Notes: generated by a model not told the origin, from the sequence alone. Counted from the first letter of the stretch, positions 31,317 to 41,489 are shown. The stretch is 64,000 bases of DNA from an uncultured Burkholderiales bacterium (GCA_903844385.1 CAIMTJ010000042.1:1-64000); one strand, 5' to 3'. Numbers and translations: made by a program.

Positions 31317-32246
31317 ATGGAGCAATCCCGCCAGCGTCAACTTCTTTACTTGGGCCTGTTGGTGATGGGACTCATTGCACCGTGGCTGGGCGTGTACACC
31401 GTCTACTTGATGACTTTGTACTGTTTTGCCATTTTTGCCTGCGCCTTTAATCTGCTCTTGGGCTTTGGGGGAATGCTCTCGTTTGGGCATGCGGCTTTTT
31501 TTGGCTTGTCCTCTTATGTGACCGCCTGGCTCATCACCAGCCCAGGCTTGTCAACCTTGGAGGCGATTGTGGGCGGGGTGTTGGCGTCTAGCCTCTTGGG
31601 GGTGGTCTTTGGCTATATTGCGATCAGACGATCTGGCATTTACTTTGCCATGATCACCATGGCCTTGGCACAAATTGTGTATTTTGTGTGCTTACAAGCG
31701 AGTTTCACGGGTGGTGAAAACGGCCTTCAAGGCGTACCCAGAGGCAGCATCATGGGACTGGACTTGACACCAGACAGCACCATGTACTACGTGGTCCTTT
31801 TTTGCTTGTGCGCTGTCTTTTTAGCCATTGCTCGAATCGTCGAGTCTCCTTTTGGGCAAGTGCTCAAGGCCATCCGAGAAAACGAAACCCGAGCGGCGTC
31901 CTTGGGCTACTATGTCAACACCCATAAATTGATTGTGTTTGTGATGTCGGCCACCCTGGCGGGCTTTGCCGGTTCACTCAAATGTTTGGTCTTGAGCTTT
32001 GCCACCTTGAGCGATGTGGTGCAGTCCACTTCGGGTGAAGTGATCTTGATGACCATGCTCGGTGGTGCGGGCACACTGCTCGGTCCGGTGGTGGGCTCTG
32101 CGGTCGTCGTGACCCTTCAAAACACACTGGCAGACAAAGTTGGCTCCTGGGTCAATGTGATCATTGGCGCCATCTTTGTCTTGTGCGTGCTGGCGTTCAG
32201 AAAAGGCATGGTGGGCGAAATCTTGGCCTTGCTCAAACGCACCTAG
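31317..32246 (+). CDS. livM: Branched-chain amino acid-type ABC permease (LivM-like)
   Basis: NLLLGFGGMLSFGHAAFFGLSSYVTAWL; SPFGQVLKAIRENETRAASLGY. Confidence 0.93.
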   Translation: MEQSRQRQLLYLGLLVMGLIAPWLGVYTVYLMTLYCFAIFACAFNLLLGFGGMLSFGHAAFFGLSSYVTAWLITSPGLSTLEAIVGGVLASSLLGVVFGYIAIRRSGIYFAMITMALAQIVYFVCLQASFTGGENGLQGVPRGSIMGLDLTPDSTMYYVVLFCLCAVFLAIARIVESPFGQVLKAIRENETRAASLGYYVNTHKLIVFVMSATLAGFAGSLKCLVLSFATLSDVVQSTSGEVILMTMLGGAGTLLGPVVGSAVVVTLQNTLADKVGSWVNVIIGAIFVLCVLAFRKGMVGEILALLKRT

Positions 32247-32324
32247 GGCAGAGCAAGCGCTGTTAGAGACAGGCAAGCGACTCAGGTGCCGAGATTGAAC
32301 ACGTGAGGCCTTTTGCCCCACCAC

Positions 32325-33140
32325 TCAAGGCTGGGGTGAGGCGATGCCCACTTTGAGCTTCCACGCCGCCCATTGGCGACCCAGACCATAACCTTCTCGG
32401 GCCTCAATCAACTTGGCTTCCTCGGGATGCAAATATTTGATGGGTCCGCCCAAAGCCAAGGCTTGTTGCTGCAAGGTGGCGTTTTTCACCAAAAACACGG
32501 CTCTGCCCACCAGCCTGGGCAATGAAGGACCCACCACAGTGGCGCCATGACCTCGCATGAGCGCGGCCGGTTTGTCGGCCAAGGTGATGGCCAATGCGTG
32601 GCCATGCTGGCCATTTCGAATGAGCATGTCGGTCATGCCAAAGGTGTCCTCAATATCAAAAACCGGGATGCCTTGAGCGACAAACGCAGCGCGGTGATAA
32701 AGAGGCTTCATCGACACTTGAGTCACCGTAAAGGGAATGAGTGGAGGCGCGTGAGTGTGAACCACCGCATTCACATCGGGACGGGTTTTGTAAATCTCAC
32801 CGTGAATGAACCTCTCGGTGTACAAATCTTGCCCCTTGCTGGCAACCGGCACATTGTCGAGGGTGAACTCCATGATGTCTTTGGCCGTGACCAACTCAGC
32901 TGCCAAATTGCGGGCCAAAAAATAATGCGTGGGGTCGCTGGGATTGCGAACACTCACATGTCCCCAACCATCCAAAATTCCCTCGGCTGCCAAAATTTTA
33001 TTGGCCGCCACCAACTCGTCAACGATGGTTTGATCCACGGGCTTGCTTTGAGCATGCAAGCTCGCACTCGTGAGCAAACAAACACAAAATGACATGGCCA
33101 CTTGAATGAAGCGTGCCGAGTGAGTTTGAACTGTCCTCAT
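32325..33140 (-). CDS. Class II aldolase/adducin family protein with predicted signal peptide
   Basis: SP-like MRTVQTHSARFIQVAMSFCVCLLTSASLHAQS; fold motifs GHVSVRNP, VVHTHAPP, MRGHGATVVG. Confidence 0.88.
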   Translation of the reverse strand: MRTVQTHSARFIQVAMSFCVCLLTSASLHAQSKPVDQTIVDELVAANKILAAEGILDGWGHVSVRNPSDPTHYFLARNLAAELVTAKDIMEFTLDNVPVASKGQDLYTERFIHGEIYKTRPDVNAVVHTHAPPLIPFTVTQVSMKPLYHRAAFVAQGIPVFDIEDTFGMTDMLIRNGQHGHALAITLADKPAALMRGHGATVVGPSLPRLVGRAVFLVKNATLQQQALALGGPIKYLHPEEAKLIEAREGYGLGRQWAAWKLKVGIASPQP

Positions 33141-33294
33141 CTTAAATACCACCCATGATTAAAAGTCCCCATTAGAAAATACCACGCTCAAAAGTCAATT
33201 CCTTTTTTCCCTCAAAATCATAACCCGCGTCCTCCATGCATGGAGTGCAACCCAGGTCATGGCCTGCGCTTGAGCGCTGCACAAGCCACCAAGG

Positions 33295-33351
33295 CTAGGA
33301 CTAACCCTCTAGTCAATGGCAGGCCCATTCACCCATAATCCTAGGGTTTAG
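33295..33351. promoter_or_regulatory. Two copies of the CTAGGACTAACCCTC / CCTAGGGTTTAG motif (second inverted) upstream of TctC 33396
   Basis: 33295-33309 CTAGGACTAACCCTC; 33340-33351 CCTAGGGTTTAG. Confidence 0.45.
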
Positions 33352-33395
33352 CCTGATGCTCGGGTCTCCATCTCTTTCTCACCAAAAAAATCCAC

Positions 33396-34379
33396 ATGAA
33401 ACTCACAACTCACCCCTGGCTTGACTGGAGTTTGATGGCTTTATTGACCATCGGCTCATGGACTGCCCAAGCGCAAAACTACCCCAGCAAACCCATCCGC
33501 ATCGTCGAGCCCGCAGGACCGGGCAGCGCAGTGGACACGGCCGTTCGGGACATTTTGCCTGCCCTCAATGAGGGTTTTGGCCAGCAAGTCTTTATTGACA
33601 ACAAACCTGGGGGCAACAGCACGATCGGTGCTCGCGAAGTGGTGCGCTCCCCTGCCGACGGCTACACCATCTTTCATGGCAACATCAACAACGCGTTGAA
33701 TGACTTGTCCACCAATGTGAACAACAACTGCTGCCGACTCGGAGAAGCGCTCACACCGGTCATGCGCATCTTCTCAACCCCTTTGGTATTGGTGGTCAAC
33801 CCGTCGGTCAAAGCCAGAACACTCAAAGAGTTTTTGGCACTAGCCAAATCTGAGCCCGACAGCTTGACCTATGCATCGGGTGGGCCTGGCTCCATTACCC
33901 AACTCTTGGGTGAATTGGTCAAAGCCAAAGCCGGTATCACCATCCAAGAAGTTCCCTACAAAGCCATCGGTGCAGAGCTGCCCGACGTCATGGCCGGTCA
34001 CGTCAACGCAGCCTACTTGGCCCCAGTTGTCGTTGCTCAATTGATCAAATCGGGCAAACTGATTGCCTTGGGGATTTCTTCTCCCAAGCGCCTAGGCCTC
34101 TTGTCTGACGTGCCCACCTTTGCTGAGGCGGGCCTACCCAATGTCGAAGCAGCCGGATGGAATGGGATATTTTTACCCATGGGTACACCGGCACCCGTCG
34201 TGAGCCGGGTGTTCAAAGAATTCAACAAAGCCTTGAGCTCTGCGGCTGCCAAAGCGCACGGCGCCGAGATGGGCTATGAATACGGCAGCGAAAGCCCCGA
34301 AGAGTTCAGTCTCTTTATCAAGTCAGAAATCAGCAAATGGGGACAAGTGGTCAAAGACGCCAAGATCAAAATGGAATAA
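33396..34379 (+). CDS. TctC/Bug family substrate-binding protein
   Basis: Signal peptide; YPSKPIRIVEPAGPGSAVDTAVRDILPAL...GGNSTIGAREVVRSPADGYTI. Confidence 0.92.
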   Translation: MKLTTHPWLDWSLMALLTIGSWTAQAQNYPSKPIRIVEPAGPGSAVDTAVRDILPALNEGFGQQVFIDNKPGGNSTIGAREVVRSPADGYTIFHGNINNALNDLSTNVNNNCCRLGEALTPVMRIFSTPLVLVVNPSVKARTLKEFLALAKSEPDSLTYASGGPGSITQLLGELVKAKAGITIQEVPYKAIGAELPDVMAGHVNAAYLAPVVVAQLIKSGKLIALGISSPKRLGLLSDVPTFAEAGLPNVEAAGWNGIFLPMGTPAPVVSRVFKEFNKALSSAAAKAHGAEMGYEYGSESPEEFSLFIKSEISKWGQVVKDAKIKME

Positions 34380-34680
34380 TTTCTTGGCTCTTGGCTCCTC
34401 GCTCTTGGCCCAAGTTGACTTCGGATCTGCGGGTGGGAGTCGCATTCAATCCCGCCCCGAATTGGAATTCAAGGACCAGCTTTCGTTGAGCCCACCGGCC
34501 AGTAAAATGGTGAGCGAACCACTGCGAGCCCTAGCCATCCATTGAACCTGACGCGATGACCTGAACATCACGGCCCTTGTTGGTGCTGCAGTGCCCTCTG
34601 GAGTCCACACCGCCTCTAACGCCGCTACCCCGGGCCTTCATAGTCACACCATTCACCTTCAACCCTGATCACCATCCACC

Positions 34681-36435
34681 ATGAGTCAAATCACCCCACC
34701 AAACACCGAGCACACCAGCGCCCATTACTTCTTGGAGGGCTTGGTCGAGTCCGGTATTGAGTATTTGTTTTGCAATTTAGGCACCGATCACGCCACGCTC
34801 ATTGAAGAGATGGCCAAATTCAAAACGATCGGCAAGCCCATGCCCAAACTCATCACCTGTCCCCATGAAAACGTGGCTATTCACATGGCGGGTGCCTTTG
34901 CCGCCATGACCGGCAAGGGCCAAGGGGTGCTGGTGCATGTGGATGCGGGCACCGCCAACGCCGTCATGGGGATGCACAATTTGATGCGCTCGAGGCTTCC
35001 TGTTTTATTGATGGCAGGTCGAGCACCCTACACTGTGCGTGGAGAGCTCATGGGTTCACGCGACAATTACGTGCATTTTGTGCAAGACCCCTTTGACATG
35101 GCCAGCCTCGTTCGACCCTACACCAAGTGGGAGTACAACTTGCCCTCAGGTGTGGTGAGCAAAGAGGTGCTGCGCCGAGCCCACAGCGTCATGCACAGCG
35201 ACCCTCCTGGCCCCGTGTTTTTGAGCTTGCCGCGCGAGACCTTGACCCAACAGTGGCAAGAACATCAAGTGCATTCCTTTAGCGCACAAGATTATGGCAG
35301 TGTGCTCTTGGGCTCCTCGTCATTGAGTCAACTCCAACGCACAGCCCAGCAACTCCTGGCGGCCCACAACCCCATGCTGGTGACATGCTATGCCGGTAGA
35401 AGCGAGCGCGGCTTTCATGCCCTGAGTGCCCTTGCCGAATTGGTGGGCATCCGCGTGTACGAAGCCAGCCCCACCCACAACAACATTTCGCGCGATCACC
35501 CCTGGTTTTGCGGCTTCGATCCCGCCAGTGCCATGGCCAACGCCGATCTGGGCCTGCTCATTGATGTGGATGTTCCATGGCTGCCCAAGTATGTGCAGCC
35601 CAAGCCCGAAACACCCTGGATTCATATCGATATCGATCCCATCAAAAAAGATTTCCCACTCTGGGGCTTTGCCACGCAAACCCGCATTCAAACCAACAGC
35701 GCTGAATGGCTTGAGGACTTGATCACGGTGGTTCAAAGCATGATCACACCTGCCCACCAAACTCGCCTTCAAGAGCGCTTGCAAAGCGTGGCTGCCTTGA
35801 AAGACGCTCGAGCTCAAAAACTGAGGAGCGAAGTCGAACTCCCCAGTCAAGCTGGTGAGGTCAATCCTGCGTTTCTCATGCACACCTTGTCTCAAATGCT
35901 AGACAGCGAGGATGTGGTGGTCAATGAAGCCATCCGCCATGCCCCGACCTTGCTCAACCACTTGAAGAGAAACACCCCCAAAACACTTTTTGCCTCAGCC
36001 GGTGGTGGACTTGGCTACAGCGGCGGCATGGCGCTGGGTTTCAAATTGGCCAATCCCAAGCACCGCGTGGTTCAAATTGTTGGTGACGGGGGGTTTCATT
36101 TCAGCACCCCCACCTCAGTCTATGCCGTGGCACAAGCCGAAGGCCTCCCCATCTTCACCGTCGTGCTCGACAACGGGGGGTGGCAAGCAGTGAAAGAGGC
36201 AACCTTGAGGGTCCACCCCGATGGCTATGCCGCCCAGTCTCAGGACTTCCACGCCAGACTCCGCGGCGAGCACCGACAGTTTGAAATGGTGGGTGCTGCG
36301 TTTGGCGCCCATGCTGAGCGAGTCAATGAGGCGAGCGAACTCAAAGGGGCCATTGCCCGAAGTCTGCAAGCCCTTGATCAAGGTCAATCGGTGGTCATGG
36401 TGGTGAGCATTCCCAAGCTCTTTGTTGGGGCTTAA
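34681..36435 (+). CDS. Thiamine pyrophosphate-dependent enzyme (acetolactate synthase-like)
   Basis: Catalytic Glu region ITCPHENVAIHMAGAFAAMTGKGQGVLVHVDAG; TPP motif GDGGFHFSTPTSVYAVAQAEGLPIFTVVLDNGGW. Confidence 0.92.
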   Translation: MSQITPPNTEHTSAHYFLEGLVESGIEYLFCNLGTDHATLIEEMAKFKTIGKPMPKLITCPHENVAIHMAGAFAAMTGKGQGVLVHVDAGTANAVMGMHNLMRSRLPVLLMAGRAPYTVRGELMGSRDNYVHFVQDPFDMASLVRPYTKWEYNLPSGVVSKEVLRRAHSVMHSDPPGPVFLSLPRETLTQQWQEHQVHSFSAQDYGSVLLGSSSLSQLQRTAQQLLAAHNPMLVTCYAGRSERGFHALSALAELVGIRVYEASPTHNNISRDHPWFCGFDPASAMANADLGLLIDVDVPWLPKYVQPKPETPWIHIDIDPIKKDFPLWGFATQTRIQTNSAEWLEDLITVVQSMITPAHQTRLQERLQSVAALKDARAQKLRSEVELPSQAGEVNPAFLMHTLSQMLDSEDVVVNEAIRHAPTLLNHLKRNTPKTLFASAGGGLGYSGGMALGFKLANPKHRVVQIVGDGGFHFSTPTSVYAVAQAEGLPIFTVVLDNGGWQAVKEATLRVHPDGYAAQSQDFHARLRGEHRQFEMVGAAFGAHAERVNEASELKGAIARSLQALDQGQSVVMVVSIPKLFVGA

Positions 36436-36486
36436 TTGAGGGGCCAAACCCAAGGCGATTTGATTCCATTTGTTCCCACTTGATCC

Positions 36487-37455
36487 ATGCTTAATTTACT
36501 TCTCTTATTGACCTTGCCCGAAACGGTGAGACTGCAGTACTACAACGGCCTTAAATCTCGATTTCCCAAGCTCAACATCAACATCGTGGATCACCACAGC
36601 AAGGTGAGCCCCTTTATTGAACAAGCCGATGTGCTGGTGACCTTTGGCCCGATGATGGCGGAGTCTGTGTTGGAGCAAGCCAGCCATCTGAAGTGGATTC
36701 AAGCGCTGGGATCAGGCGTGGACGGCATCACCAACCGAGCCTCACTCAAGGAGCATGTGATTGTCACCAATATGCATGGCATTCATGGCGCCCCAGTTTC
36801 TGAAGCGGCGCTCATGATGATGATGGGACAAGCCAGACACATGAAGGAGATGGTCAAAAATCAACTTCAAGGATCTTGGGTACGCAAAGCCCCGGTGAGC
36901 CTCTTGAAGGGTAAGACCGTCACCATTTACGGTGTGGGCGTCATCTCTTGTGAGCTCGCTCCCAAATGCAAAGCATTGGGCATGCGGGTCCTGGGCATCA
37001 GCAGCGCCATGCGACAAGTTGACGGGTTTGACGAAATTCACACCCGAGTGCATTGTGAGCGAGCGATCAAAGAGGCCGACTTCTTGGTGCTTTTGACGCC
37101 TTACTCAGATGAGACCCACCACATCATCAATGCCCAGACGTTTGGGCTCATGAAAAAAAGCTGCCATTTGATCAACTTGGCTCGAGGTGGTGTGGTCAAC
37201 GAAGACGACTTATTGGTCGCTTTGAACAGCGGCCAAATTGCCGGAGCAGCCCTGGACGTCTTTGCCCAAGAGCCGCTCCCGCCGAGCCACCCTTTGTGGA
37301 GCCAAGACAGTGTCACCATCACTCCTCACATGGGTGGTTTTTATGACGCCTATGTGGATGAGGCCTTGCCCGTGATCGAAGAGAATTTAAAGCAATTCAT
37401 GGCTGGCAATTTCAGCGACATGATCAATATCGTTAAAACAGAAAGTCAAGCATGA
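36487..37455 (+). CDS. D-2-hydroxyacid dehydrogenase family protein
   Basis: TVTIYGVGVISCELA, HLINLARGGVVNEDDLL, AALDVFAQEPLP, TITPHMGG. Confidence 0.9.
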   Translation: MLNLLLLLTLPETVRLQYYNGLKSRFPKLNINIVDHHSKVSPFIEQADVLVTFGPMMAESVLEQASHLKWIQALGSGVDGITNRASLKEHVIVTNMHGIHGAPVSEAALMMMMGQARHMKEMVKNQLQGSWVRKAPVSLLKGKTVTIYGVGVISCELAPKCKALGMRVLGISSAMRQVDGFDEIHTRVHCERAIKEADFLVLLTPYSDETHHIINAQTFGLMKKSCHLINLARGGVVNEDDLLVALNSGQIAGAALDVFAQEPLPPSHPLWSQDSVTITPHMGGFYDAYVDEALPVIEENLKQFMAGNFSDMINIVKTESQA

Positions 37456-38651
37456 ACCCGCTAGAAGAACGAATCAATTCGCCCATCTCCAGCGCTGAGC
37501 TCGAGCGCCGCTGGCGTGCGGTGCGTGCGGCCATGGCCGAGCACCACATCGACGTCTTGTTGATGCAGTCCAACAACGATTTCATGGGCGGCTACGTCAA
37601 GTATTTCACCGATATCCCCGCCACCAATGGCTACCCCGTGACGGTTGTCTTTCCTGCCGATGATCGCATGAGCGTGGTCGGCCAAGGACCCTTTAACAGC
37701 GTGACACAATTCGCTGCTGAAGGTGACTTACTGCGCCGTGGCGTGGCTCGCTTCATGGCCACACCCAGTTATGCGGCAGCACACTACACCGCGGGCTATG
37801 ATGCGGAACTTGCGCAAAAGGCTTTGGAGAAATATGCCCACGGCACCATTGGCTTACTGGGCACTGCGGCCATGTCTTTTGCGTTGGTGGACACACTCAA
37901 GAAGGGCAAGTTATCGAGCGCAACATTTGTTGACGTCTCCGAAATGGTCGACTTGATCAAATGCGTCAAAAGCGAGGAAGAGATTTCATTCATGCGCCGC
38001 GTCGCCCACATGCAAGACAGCGCCATGCAAGCGGTTTTTGCTGGCATCAAGCCCGGCATGCGTGACTTGGAGGTGGCGGCCATCGCTGAGCAAGTGGGCC
38101 ACAGCTTTGGCAGCGAACAAGGACTGTTTCTGTGCGCCTCTAGCCCTCTAGGGGTGCCCCCGGTATTTGCCAACCGTCATCAACAAAACCGCATCATCCA
38201 TGAAGGTGATCAGTTCACCCTTTTGATTGAGAACAATGGTGTGGGAGGCTTTTATTGTGAACTTGGCCGCACTTGTGTGCTCGGTCAAGCCTCTGCAGAA
38301 ATGCTTGACGAGTACGCCTTTGTGATCGAGGCGCAAAATTTCACCGCCAGCTTGCTGCGCCCAGGCGCTTCATGCTCTGACATCTGGCATGAGTACAACC
38401 AGTACATGCGAGAGCATGGCCGTCCCGAGGAGAAACGCCTTCACTGCCATGGACAAGGCTACGATATGGTGGAGCGCCCGCTCGTGAGATTTGATGAGAC
38501 CATGAAAATCGCCCAGAACATGGTGCTCTCCGCCCACCCGACCTACACCACAGCGCGAACCTTCAGTTGGTCGTGCGACAACTTCTTGGTCGGTGAGCAA
38601 GACGCGTCAGAGCGTTTGCACGCCTTTCCACAAAAAATCTTTGAACTCTAA
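37452..38651 (+). CDS. M24 (pita-bread fold) family protein, creatinase/Xaa-Pro peptidase-like with altered metal ligands
   Basis: Creatinase-type N-domain; CVKSEEEISFMRRVAHMQDSAMQAVFAGIKPGMRDLEVAA; GDQFTLLIENNGVGGFYCELGRTCVLG; HGQGYDMVERPL. Confidence 0.85.
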   Translation: MNPLEERINSPISSAELERRWRAVRAAMAEHHIDVLLMQSNNDFMGGYVKYFTDIPATNGYPVTVVFPADDRMSVVGQGPFNSVTQFAAEGDLLRRGVARFMATPSYAAAHYTAGYDAELAQKALEKYAHGTIGLLGTAAMSFALVDTLKKGKLSSATFVDVSEMVDLIKCVKSEEEISFMRRVAHMQDSAMQAVFAGIKPGMRDLEVAAIAEQVGHSFGSEQGLFLCASSPLGVPPVFANRHQQNRIIHEGDQFTLLIENNGVGGFYCELGRTCVLGQASAEMLDEYAFVIEAQNFTASLLRPGASCSDIWHEYNQYMREHGRPEEKRLHCHGQGYDMVERPLVRFDETMKIAQNMVLSAHPTYTTARTFSWSCDNFLVGEQDASERLHAFPQKIFEL

Positions 38652-38762
38652 AGGTCCCACCGGTTAACCCCCAACCGAGCCCAAGAAAGCGAGAAATGCG
38701 GGCCCGTGAAAAGTAAGACTCACACCCGTCGACCCTAAACATCGGGGCTCAGAGGACCCACG

Positions 38763-40736
38763 TCAAACTGGTGTGCGTCTTGAGCGAAGCGCCAATCCCA
38801 ACCAAATGAGCAAGAGGAGCGTGGGAATGAGGCCAATATTGACCACCTTGACCCAAAACTGAAGCGCTTCACTCTCCAAGCGCAGGTTTTTGCGCAATCC
38901 ACGCAATTCCAGTCGGGCTGCACTCTCTTTTTTGCGGAATTCATCAATTTGTGCTTGTTGCTCCTTGGATAAGATGGCCGCACTCTCGCCCGGTCCTTTT
39001 TCTTTTTGCAAGACCTTCAAGGACTCTTGGGTCTTTTGCAAATTGTCCTCAAGCTCTTTGATCTTACCCACATAGGCTTGCTGCGCCACCATCTCCATGT
39101 CGTGGATCACGGTGAGGGGGCGAGAAGAACTTTGACGGGTTCGCAGCGACACAAGGGCAGCATCTCCGGCATACTGATCCACCAAGGCCTGTAAAAACCC
39201 CAAGTTGCCGTTGCTGGGGTAAACAATTTTTTGTCCGAAAATTTCTTGAATTTCAACGGCAGCCTCATTGCTGATGAAATCCGCGTCCGCGATCAACACC
39301 ACCGAGTTGGCGGCACTGGTTTGAGCCAAGTGAGCAGGCTCAGCAGGAACAACGGACTTGTCCTGCGCCGTCTCAGGCTTGGCCAAGGCCCCATCCCTTG
39401 GGGCTTTGGCAGCGGTGGGGGCCGACTTGGCCGCGTCCGGTTTGGCCACAACCTTGCCGTCCTTGCTCACTTTGTCCTTGTCCTTGGGGTCAACCGGCAA
39501 GAGCGGTGCACCCTCTGGATATGCCGTTTTGAATTGCCCCTCAACGCGAACCGCCACCGGCAGTTCAACACCCGAGGCCTTGAAAGCGCCCAGGGCCTTG
39601 GCACCGCGATCCATCAATTGAGACGAGGCAACAAGAGCAGAGTTTTTAGAGCTGTGAATGAGCACCTCATGCTTGAGGCCCGGGGCCGCCTCCAAGGTAA
39701 AACTGCCCGCAAAGGGAAACAAGGTCGCACCGAGTTTGGCGGTGGCAATATCGTTTTGGTTATAGGCTTGGTCATTGAATGACAACAATGTGGGAAGACC
39801 TTGAACGCCTGATCCCGACATGAATTGCAAGTCAGACACCACCTTGGTGGTGTCCAAGCTCACTCCCCAGCCCTTCATCAGACGCTCCAAATTGGAATTG
39901 GTGCCCCCTGGCTGCATACCGCCTTGACCAGGGATCAAGTCAAAATAGGCATAGGGATCGAGCATGGCGATGAGTTTGCCGCCTCGCATGACGAATTGGT
40001 CCAAGGCGTATTGCGTTGGCTCACTGATGTCTTTGGGGTGCAAGACCAGAAGAATTTTGATAGCGGGATCAATCTCTTTGGCGTCAATCGCGACGTTGAC
40101 AACTTTGTAGTCACGCTCGAGCTCGCTCACAAACACTTGCTTTTGCGAGGGCGGGATGCCCATCATGGGCATGCCCCTGGAGCCAAAAACAGGCTCGGAG
40201 CTCAAAATACCCACCTGCGTTTTGTCACCCTCTTTGGTGCGAGAGATGGCGCGCACAATGTCGTACTCCAAAAGCCTTTCGCGCTCCATGGTAATGGCTG
40301 GGATGACCGACTTGTGCTCACCGCGTGAAGCCACCAAGCCCAAATAGAAATGGTCTCCATTTTGAAGGGCTTGAGAGCCAATACCATCGGCCGTGGCAGC
40401 GTCCTCGACGGGTGTATCGGGTTGAGGGTCGTCGTTTTCGATGATCAGTTTGCCCGCACTTGCAGACTTGAACTCGGCCAACAAATCTTCCACTCGGGAA
40501 GCAAAGCCTTTGAGGGCCAAGGGCATGTTCTCATCGCTTTTGGAAAAATAAAACTTGATTTTGACTGGTTCATCCAGATTTTTAAGAATCTCTCGAGTGC
40601 CAGGCGACAAGGTATAGACCTGGTCCTGCGTCAAATCCAAGTGAGAGTAGACGTAAGCGCTCCCCCAATTGAGGGCCACCACCGCCAACAAGGCGAGGAC
40701 AATAGCGATGTAAATATTTTTGATCGGTTTAAACAT
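38763..40736 (-). CDS. GldG-family ABC-type auxiliary component
   Basis: N-terminal TM, LTQDQVYTLSPGTREILKNLDEPVKIKFYFS, C-terminal TM and coiled-coil; matches the GldG/Gldg_ABC_transp family pattern. Confidence 0.82.
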   Translation of the reverse strand: MFKPIKNIYIAIVLALLAVVALNWGSAYVYSHLDLTQDQVYTLSPGTREILKNLDEPVKIKFYFSKSDENMPLALKGFASRVEDLLAEFKSASAGKLIIENDDPQPDTPVEDAATADGIGSQALQNGDHFYLGLVASRGEHKSVIPAITMERERLLEYDIVRAISRTKEGDKTQVGILSSEPVFGSRGMPMMGIPPSQKQVFVSELERDYKVVNVAIDAKEIDPAIKILLVLHPKDISEPTQYALDQFVMRGGKLIAMLDPYAYFDLIPGQGGMQPGGTNSNLERLMKGWGVSLDTTKVVSDLQFMSGSGVQGLPTLLSFNDQAYNQNDIATAKLGATLFPFAGSFTLEAAPGLKHEVLIHSSKNSALVASSQLMDRGAKALGAFKASGVELPVAVRVEGQFKTAYPEGAPLLPVDPKDKDKVSKDGKVVAKPDAAKSAPTAAKAPRDGALAKPETAQDKSVVPAEPAHLAQTSAANSVVLIADADFISNEAAVEIQEIFGQKIVYPSNGNLGFLQALVDQYAGDAALVSLRTRQSSSRPLTVIHDMEMVAQQAYVGKIKELEDNLQKTQESLKVLQKEKGPGESAAILSKEQQAQIDEFRKKESAARLELRGLRKNLRLESEALQFWVKVVNIGLIPTLLLLIWLGLALRSRRTPV

Positions 40737-40745
40737 TGTGGAACC

Positions 40746-41489
40746 TCAACGCGCACGCACTTGACGAACGACCAAACTGGTGATGAATAAATAAAAAGCG
40801 GCGGTGGAGACAAAGTAAACAATGTCTCGGGTGTCCAAAACGCCACGCTGAAAGCTGTCGAAATGGGATAAATAGGAGAAATTGGCGACTCTCTCAATGC
40901 TCTCTGGGGTGAGCCAGCGACTGAGTAAATTGGTGATGGGTGCAAATCCCAAGAGCGTGGTGCCCAAGCACAACATCACGGAAAATATAAAAGCGATCAC
41001 TTGATTGCGAGTCATCGACGAGGCCAAGCATGACACCGCCAAATAGGTACCCGCCAACAAAAAGCATCCAACATAACCCGAGACAATGACGCCGTTGTCA
41101 GGATCTCCCAACCAATTGACCGTCACGATCATGGGGAAACTCAGAGAAATGGCCACCATGAGAAAAATCCATGAGGCCAAGAATTTCCCAATGATGGCCT
41201 GCCACACCGTGACCGGCAAGGTCAAGAGCAGCTCAATCGTGCCCAAGCGACGCTCCTCAGACCACAGTCGCATGCCAACGGCGGGGACCAAAAAAATCAA
41301 TAACCACGGCATCCAATTGAAAAAAGAGGACAACGAGGCTTCATTCATGTTGAAAAATCCACCCAGGGTGAAGGTGAAGATACCCGACAAGATCAAATAA
41401 GCGATCAAAAACACAAAGGCCAACGGAGACCCCAGATAGACTTGCAATTCACGCTTGGTGATCGCGAGGGTGGTGTTGAAGTAACTCAT
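40746..41489 (-). CDS. ABC transporter permease (GldF/ABC-2 type)
   Basis: MSYFNTTLAITKRELQVYLGSPLAFVFLIAYLILSGIFTFTLGGF; multiple TM. Confidence 0.85.
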   Translation of the reverse strand: MSYFNTTLAITKRELQVYLGSPLAFVFLIAYLILSGIFTFTLGGFFNMNEASLSSFFNWMPWLLIFLVPAVGMRLWSEERRLGTIELLLTLPVTVWQAIIGKFLASWIFLMVAISLSFPMIVTVNWLGDPDNGVIVSGYVGCFLLAGTYLAVSCLASSMTRNQVIAFIFSVMLCLGTTLLGFAPITNLLSRWLTPESIERVANFSYLSHFDSFQRGVLDTRDIVYFVSTAAFYLFITSLVVRQVRAR

